From contig JADGIZ010000521.1 of the NCBI GenBank assembly GCA_027604665.1, positions 1 to 12,417 of the forward strand: a DNA stretch of 12,417 nt. The letters run 5' to 3'. Below, piece by piece: positions 7,835 through 12,417 of this stretch (its first letter is position 1; each line of letters opens with the position of its first letter). A program made the position numbers and the translations under genes. A model generated the notes under the pieces. The model did no database searches, was not told where the DNA came from, and saw only the letters and a list, made by a program, of their open reading frames with translations. Source of the DNA: Polyrhizophydium stewartii. Lineage: Eukaryota > Chytridiomycota > Chytridiomycetes > Rhizophydiales.

Positions 7835-9050
7835 AGCTTTTGCATCGTTTCTAAGCTACGCTCGTGTCTCGGATGATGGGATATTGCCTTCCTCATTGAC
7901 GCCGTGTGGGTGTTCGGCGACAACTGACCGCAATGGACACCACCTGTCGTTCAAACCCAACCTGGCAGCTTCGAGCATGTATGGGTGTTGTTTTCGTAAC
8001 GCACCTGCAGGCTTTGGCACCATCAGCAACTCAGCGGATATTGGCTGCGCGGCAATCGAGCCGCAATCGCGTCCCATGCTCGAGATGAGCTCGATGCCTG
8101 CGTTGCGCAACACACCAATGGCGAATGCGCAAATCAGAAAGCAGATCCACGGTCGTTTTCAAGTGACTGTTTCATGCTACAAGCAACTATAGCCGACCAC
8201 GTTTTCAGTCCATCATCGATTCGCTGTGCAGCTTCGACGCACGGCACGGCGGTCACTGCTGAAGCGCTGGCTTGGATGCCGCTGTTCTGCGAGCCGTGTG
8301 TGGGAACAGTGGCAGCATATGGGTGCTCAGCAGAGCATCGTGCACTCAGTGCAGCGCCGCGGGGGTGATGGCTGGAGACTCGCAGTGCGGAGGTGCGACC
8401 CCGAGCTGTCCCCGTGAGCACTGCAGTCGGCACTAGCACAGGCAGCGGCGGATCAAGACAGCCTCCGCCGCGTCCTCAGGAGCACAAGATATATGCGGCG
8501 CTGTGTTTGGTTTGTGCAATGGGGGTGCTCGGTGGCGGGAGGGGAACCGACTTGGGCCGGCGAAAGGAAGGATATGGGGGGCGGAAGGTGCGGGTTCGAC
8601 CCACACCGGACGCGGCCAAGCGACTGCAGCGCTTTGTGGCCCGGCCCGCATGACCCACTGTGTGCCGGCCGGCCCCATGACCGTGTGCAGGGAACGCAGC
8701 CCAGTCGGCAACGCTCGTGGCCCCCAGGGGAAGGTGGAGGGTGTCGTTTTGTCGGTGCGGCTGCCCGACCGGCTTCGCTCTTTTGGCGGTGGCTTGCTGC
8801 GGTGGAAGCTGCTCTTGTTGTCGTCGGAGCACGGCGGTCGTGCTGCGGTCGCGGGCGTGCTGGCGCACTCGGCGGCAACCGAGACGGCGGTGTCGCCCAT
8901 GTGTCGCTCGAGCCGAAAACCCCGTCCAGTGACGAGAGTGGCCGGTGCTGCCCGCTGGCACTGTGCTCGCCTGAGCATCCTGATGGCTCTCACAGCGCAG
9001 CAGTGCTCACGAACGGGATGCTCGATGCGCCGGTGTTTCACGGATCGTAG
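7835..9050. other. Long spacer without a recognised gene
   Basis: About 1.2 kb between OMA1 and the ankyrin gene. The first 500 nt have visibly lower GC than the flanks. A plus frame (7884-8192, 102 codons) and an opposing minus frame (about 8160 to 7857, about 100 codons, with a hydrophobic CFLICAFAIGVL start) overlap here. The minus frame has the more natural codon choice, but neither resembles a family I know and neither has supported exon neighbours. From about 8518 to 8605 the plus strand is purine- and G-rich with several runs of 3-6 G. The 3' part may hold the promoter and first exon of the ankyrin gene. No tRNA, terminal inverted repeat or long tandem repeat was seen. Confidence 0.5.
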
Positions 9051-10255
9051 CGCCTTCGGACATCACGCATATCGGCATCCTGACGCTCTGGGTCAACGGC
9101 CGCATTGACGACGCCGACGTCAGCGACGAGCAGTTCAAGTCGATGCTCCGGGATGTGTTTGAGCTCGACTGGCAGGGCGACCTCGCCAAGCTGCCGTTCG
9201 AGAGTTTTAAATTCTATCAGCTGAATGAGCCGCTCCAGCGAATTCGCACTCGCAGCATGTACAGTCGAGTCAAGGCCCTCGGCATCAGATACTTTGGCGA
9301 TGGCCTCGAGAAAGCTGCGATCCTCAACGGCTGGAACGACCTGCTCGACTTTGACCATCCAAAGCAGATTGCTCTCAACTCAGCCCGCTGCGGCAGCATC
9401 TCAATGTTGCAGCACCTCGTCGACGAGCGCAAGGTTGCGACGCTTGCCGAGGAGCATGCGCAATCGGCGGCCGAGTTTGGTCAACTTGAGCTGCTCAAGT
9501 GGCTTGCAGCTCGCATGCCCAACGGCAGCTGGACGACCAAGGTGATGGACGACGCCGCGATCTTTGGTCAACTCGACTGCGTCAAGTGGCTGCACACAAA
9601 CCGCACCGAAGGCTGCACGTCCAGGGCGATGGATGACGCTGCCATGAATAGACACCTTGCTGTCGTCGAGTGGCTGCACAGCAACCGCGGCGAAGGTTGC
9701 ACAAACTGGGCAATCACAAACGCTGTAGAGAATAACTGTGCCGATATTGTCGAGTTTTTGTACAAGAACTACACCGTGGGGAGCATTCACGAGGCCGCGG
9801 CGCGCGCTGGCGAGTATGACCAGCTCGCTGTGATCCAACGCATTTATTCGCTCGCGCCGGACGTGATCACGTCGCAAGTCGCAGACACGGCGGCATGCTA
9901 TGACGGCACGTCGGTTCTTGAATGGCTCGTCCACGAAATAGGCATACAGCCGACCGACGATGCAATCTCGTATGCGGTCGAGAGAGGCCAATTTCACATT
10001 CTGCCGTGGTTCCGGAAGCACACGCCCGAAGTGTTCCGAGCGCACGCTGCATCCAAGGTCGCGAACGAGGATTCCGATGCCATGATTGACTGGTTCGAGC
10101 GCGATGATCTGCCTGGGGAGCCCAACGATGTAATGCGGCTCGCGATCGAGGAGCGCCAGGTCATGGTCGTCAAGTGGCTGTTGGAGCGAACCGGCGAGGA
10201 TTGGTGGCCTCGTCTTCAACTCGAACGAGCTCGCGAGCTGGTCGGTGCTGCATAA
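9051..10255 (+). CDS. Ankyrin-repeat protein of the chytrid/amoeba type; 5' end unresolved
   Basis: The frame is open from 8984 to TAA at 10253-10255. The first in-frame ATG is at 9143 (370 aa), but protein-like sequence continues upstream (LTLWVNGRIDDADVS), so the ATG is probably internal and an earlier exon joins near an AG at 9049-9050. About 75 residues after the ATG (DVFELDWQGDLAKLPFESF region) form a non-repeat head. Then come roughly nine to ten divergent ankyrin-like repeats of 27-35 residues, clearest in KVMDDAAIFGQLDCVKWLH-TNRTEGCT and its neighbour ending in WLHSNRGEGCT. Repeats in the second half are more degenerate but keep the A-x2-G/R-x4-V-x2-L pattern. Such proteins often carry an N-terminal F-box-like segment and are lineage-expanded; they act by protein binding, partner unknown. 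There is no signal peptide or membrane segment. It is convergent with the SPEF2-like relic, about 145 nt away. Confidence 0.65.
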
Positions 10256-10399
10256 GTGCCGTTTGATCTTCCATCGACACCGCCGAATGAAGCGCATCTG
10301 AGCATTACGCAATCTGGCGAGCTGCGACAACTTGAAATGAGGTTGAGCTGATTGTTTACTGCGCCAACCGCCAAGGGCCAAGGGAGGCAAAGCCGTATT

Positions 10400-11825
10400 C
10401 AGGTTGCAGTCGACGATGAGCTGGCGCGAGCTGAGGAGGCGGTCGAGCTCGGCCTGCATCATCGAGATGCATGTGTTGATCAGGATGTGCGATCGGTCCT
10501 CGACCCACTTGTCCTCGATGATCGACAGCCGCTCGTTCTCGGCCTCCTCGCGCTTGTGGTCCGACATCTCCCACAGCCGGTCGCGCAGATCCTCGACACG
10601 CTGGTGCAGCGCGACCTTGGCGTCCGGATCGCACCTGGCGCGCATACACGGATGTCAGCGCATAGAAACATGCGTCGCCGCACGTCGCCGCGCAGCCACC
10701 TCAAGTCGTCCACGGTAGAGTTGTATTCTGCCTGGAACGTGTCGACCTGATCCTGCTTGCTGTCCGGCCGCTCCAGGAAAGTCTTGAAGGCCGTCTTCGT
10801 GTCAAAGAAGCGGATGATGGCTTCCTGCTAGCGCCGCAGCGATCGGAACGTGAAGTTGATCGTGGCAGTGCATGTGCTCTCGATCGTCGTCCACTCTGCA
10901 CGTCTGCATCAGCCCGCGCATCCAGCGCCCGAGAGGCATCCGTGAAGCAGAAGCACTCACGGTCGACAAGAACCTCGGTAAGCTCCTTGGACGTCAGCCG
11001 CGAGCCGTTTGTGCAGACTGTGCGCACGACTTGGTGCATTGCCGGCTCGCTCATCGTCCAGGGCGGCATTGTCTCGCGCACACATGCAGGCCTCCTTGGT
11101 CCCGATGAGGTCACTGACGATCAACTGCGCAATCTCGGCCGCCTTGTCGAAGCCATGAGCCGCATCGACGCACTCGTCGTCGCTGGCGTCGGCCGGCCCA
11201 CTGTGCGCAGCAAGCTCCGGCTTTGACTCAAAGACGATGCCGCAACCGAGGCTGTTGATGATCTCGCGCCGGCGAGTCTTCGCGCACGGCGGGCAGTCAG
11301 CAGCCTGTGGCCATCATGCAGTAAGGCGGCAGGCGCTCTGACTTTGCGTGTGTCTCGCGGCGCTGCATCTTGAGCTGCTGCATGCTCGGCTCCGACGCAT
11401 CGTGCTTGTCGTCGGCCCAAGACTCGGACTCGCGCGATGGCGTCGACTCCTGGCGCATGGCCACCGCCTGCGACTGCAGCATCTGCTTGCCGTGCGGCGC
11501 CTTGCCCGTATGTGCGTGCGCCGCTGCCGGAGCTGCAGCGCCAGCCGCATCGCGGGCATCGGGCTGCTTCGTCGATGCGCCGGGCTTCCTTGAGATGGTT
11601 CGGGCGACGCCGGCAGATGCGCCAGCCTCGGGTGCCGCCTGCGCTCGCAGAGCAGCAGCCGCAGATGGGAGACCAAGTCAGCATGCTGCTGCGGTCTATG
11701 CGAACGCTGGAAACGAGACACACCTGGCCGGGCTTGCCGGCCGTTGTGGTGCCGGGCAGCACTGGCGAGATCGGGTTGAACCGCTCGAGCTTCGCCTTGG
11801 GCATGCCGGCAAAGACCTCGAACTC
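10400..11825 (-). pseudogene. SPEF2: Broken, truncated SPEF2/CFAP122-like flagellar gene fragment
   Basis: Minus-strand exons fit 11825-11724, 11638-11343, 11277-10961, 10895-10700 and 10634 to about 10400. The introns between them are GT-AG, 65-85 nt, phase-consistent, and contain CTGA(C). The strongest homology is in the last two exons: QEAIIRFFDTKTAFKTFLER, then PDSKQ-x-QVDTFQAEYN, LHQRVEDLRDRLWE, KREEAENERLSIIEDKWVED and LMQ-like MMQAELDRL. This is the block of SPEF2, a central-pair projection protein of motile flagella, recognised from memory (CCDC180 was the alternative). Lesions: in-frame TGA at 11123-11121; in-frame TAG at 10830-10828, where a Glu would fit; and between about 11277 and 11100 another frame (FDKAAEIAQLIVSDLIGTKE) looks more coding, suggesting compensating indels. 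Homology stops near 10400, in mid-domain, whereas the family runs to well over a thousand residues. The frame then runs into antisense of the ankyrin gene. The 5' part is outside or unresolved. It is probably a pseudogene; assembly or base errors are the alternative. Confidence 0.6.
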
Positions 11826-12417
11826 CTATGTGTTGTGTGTGCGGCTGGCGCTGGCGGGTGCAGCAGTTGTGGTGCGGCCGGCTGCGGCGCGCAGAGGCGG
11901 GCAAGGCGAACCCAGATGCAGGTGGGCGGTCGTGGCCGTCGTCGCTTGTTGTGACAGCGTGGATGCCGTCTGGCGAGGCCGCTGCCTGCATCGCACCGAC
12001 GAGCGTCGCAGGGCTCGAAGCGAGGGCAGAGGGAAGCCGCCCGCGCAGCACCGACGCAGGCCGCACGCTGCTGTTCGACTTTCAGCCGGCGGTCTGCGTC
12101 GGCGCCGCGCCAGCGACCCCGTCGTCGGCGGCGACCTTGGAGTGCCCGCTGTGAGATCGCGGCCGTCGACGGATGCTCGCCCACCTGCCACCACGGCGTG
12201 TGCGGGCCCGGTGGCTGCGCGACTGCAGTCGCAGCCTCTCCCGCACCTGTAGCGCCTTCCGCGAGCAGCGGCGCAGCGGCACTCGTGAAGCGCGGGTGCG
12301 TCGTCGCCGCCTCTGCCCGCCGAGTGTGGCTCGGGTGTCGCCTGTGGTTGCTCGCTGTTAGGCGAAGCCGCCGCCGCCCACCGGCCCCATCCCACCACCC
12401 GCCGACAGCCCCCATGC
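11826..12417. other. GC-rich window end with only low-complexity open frames
   Basis: All six frames hold Ala/Pro/Arg/His-rich open stretches, as expected from very high GC, and none shows a domain. The frame of the first SPEF2-like exon is closed immediately upstream by TAG (minus 11828-11826), which is either a splice acceptor AG or another stop. Upstream exons of that gene may lie here on the minus strand, but I could not place one with a supported splice pair. Confidence 0.4.

Noticed and set aside
8585..8615. GGTTCGA context resembling a tRNA T-loop
   Set aside because: The flanking T-stem has mismatches, and no acceptor stem, D-arm or anticodon arm can be fitted upstream.
8433..9108. 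Long overlapping frames on both strands before the ankyrin gene
   Set aside because: Low-complexity Arg/Pro/Ala-rich translations in all frames, as expected from GC-rich DNA; only the last part near 9050 may touch the ankyrin gene.
9401..10645. A 414-codon minus-strand open frame spanning the ankyrin gene
   Set aside because: Only its first 80 or so codons resemble SPEF2. The rest is the exact antisense of the ankyrin coding region, kept open by codon bias.
11278..11342. Reading straight through from the SERLPP frame into the next exon
   Set aside because: The frame ends at TGA 11299-11297. A 65-nt GT-AG intron with CTGAC 23 nt before AG fits length, branch spacing and phase better.

Overview
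The window looks like nuclear DNA of a GC-rich fungus with compact, intron-containing genes, most likely an early-diverging zoosporic (chytrid-like) lineage. Three observations support this. Introns are short (about 60-100 nt), begin with GT, and usually carry a CTGA(C) branch-site-like motif 17-24 nt before the terminal AG. The protein families are eukaryotic (OMA1, a TMEM68/DGAT2-like acyltransferase, a Gcr1-like DNA-binding domain). A relic of the flagellar central-apparatus protein SPEF2 implies a flagellated ancestor, and the divergent ankyrin repeats ending in WLH-x-NR-x-EGCT are typical of chytrids and amoebae. The taxonomic call is inference; no rRNA or marker gene is present.

Layout on the + strand: (1) 3-524, the decayed C-terminal end of a probable non-LTR retrotransposon ORF2, interrupted by TGA at 219. 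(2) 525-1176, upstream DNA with a tandem CCAAT-containing duplication. (3) 1177-3900, an intronless gene for a probable transcription factor with two copies of a Gcr1-like domain, a coiled coil and a Q/P/H-rich tail. (4) 4012-5795, a five-exon PlsC-fold acyltransferase whose catalytic His position reads Gln. (5) 6037-7834, a seven-exon OMA1 mitochondrial metallopeptidase. (6) 7835-9050, about 1.2 kb with no recognised gene, partly of lower GC. (7) 9051-10255, an ankyrin-repeat protein with an unresolved 5' end.

On the - strand, 11825 down to about 10400 is a fragment of a SPEF2/CFAP122-like gene. Its splice sites are well preserved, but it has two in-frame stops, a stretch where a different frame looks more coding, and an abrupt loss of homology near 10400, tail-to-tail with the ankyrin gene. 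The last 590 bases (11826-12417) hold only Ala/Pro/Arg-rich open frames and may include upstream exons of that relic.

The genes do not form an operon or an obvious pathway. The acyltransferase (lipid synthesis) and OMA1 (mitochondrial stress protease) are probable housekeeping genes. The retroelement end, ankyrin gene and broken SPEF2 copy give the two ends of the window an accessory, rearranged character. I saw no CRISPR, tRNA, rRNA or convincing new multi-gene system. The most unusual items are the His-to-Gln change in the acyltransferase, the doubled Gcr1-like domain protein and the SPEF2 relic.
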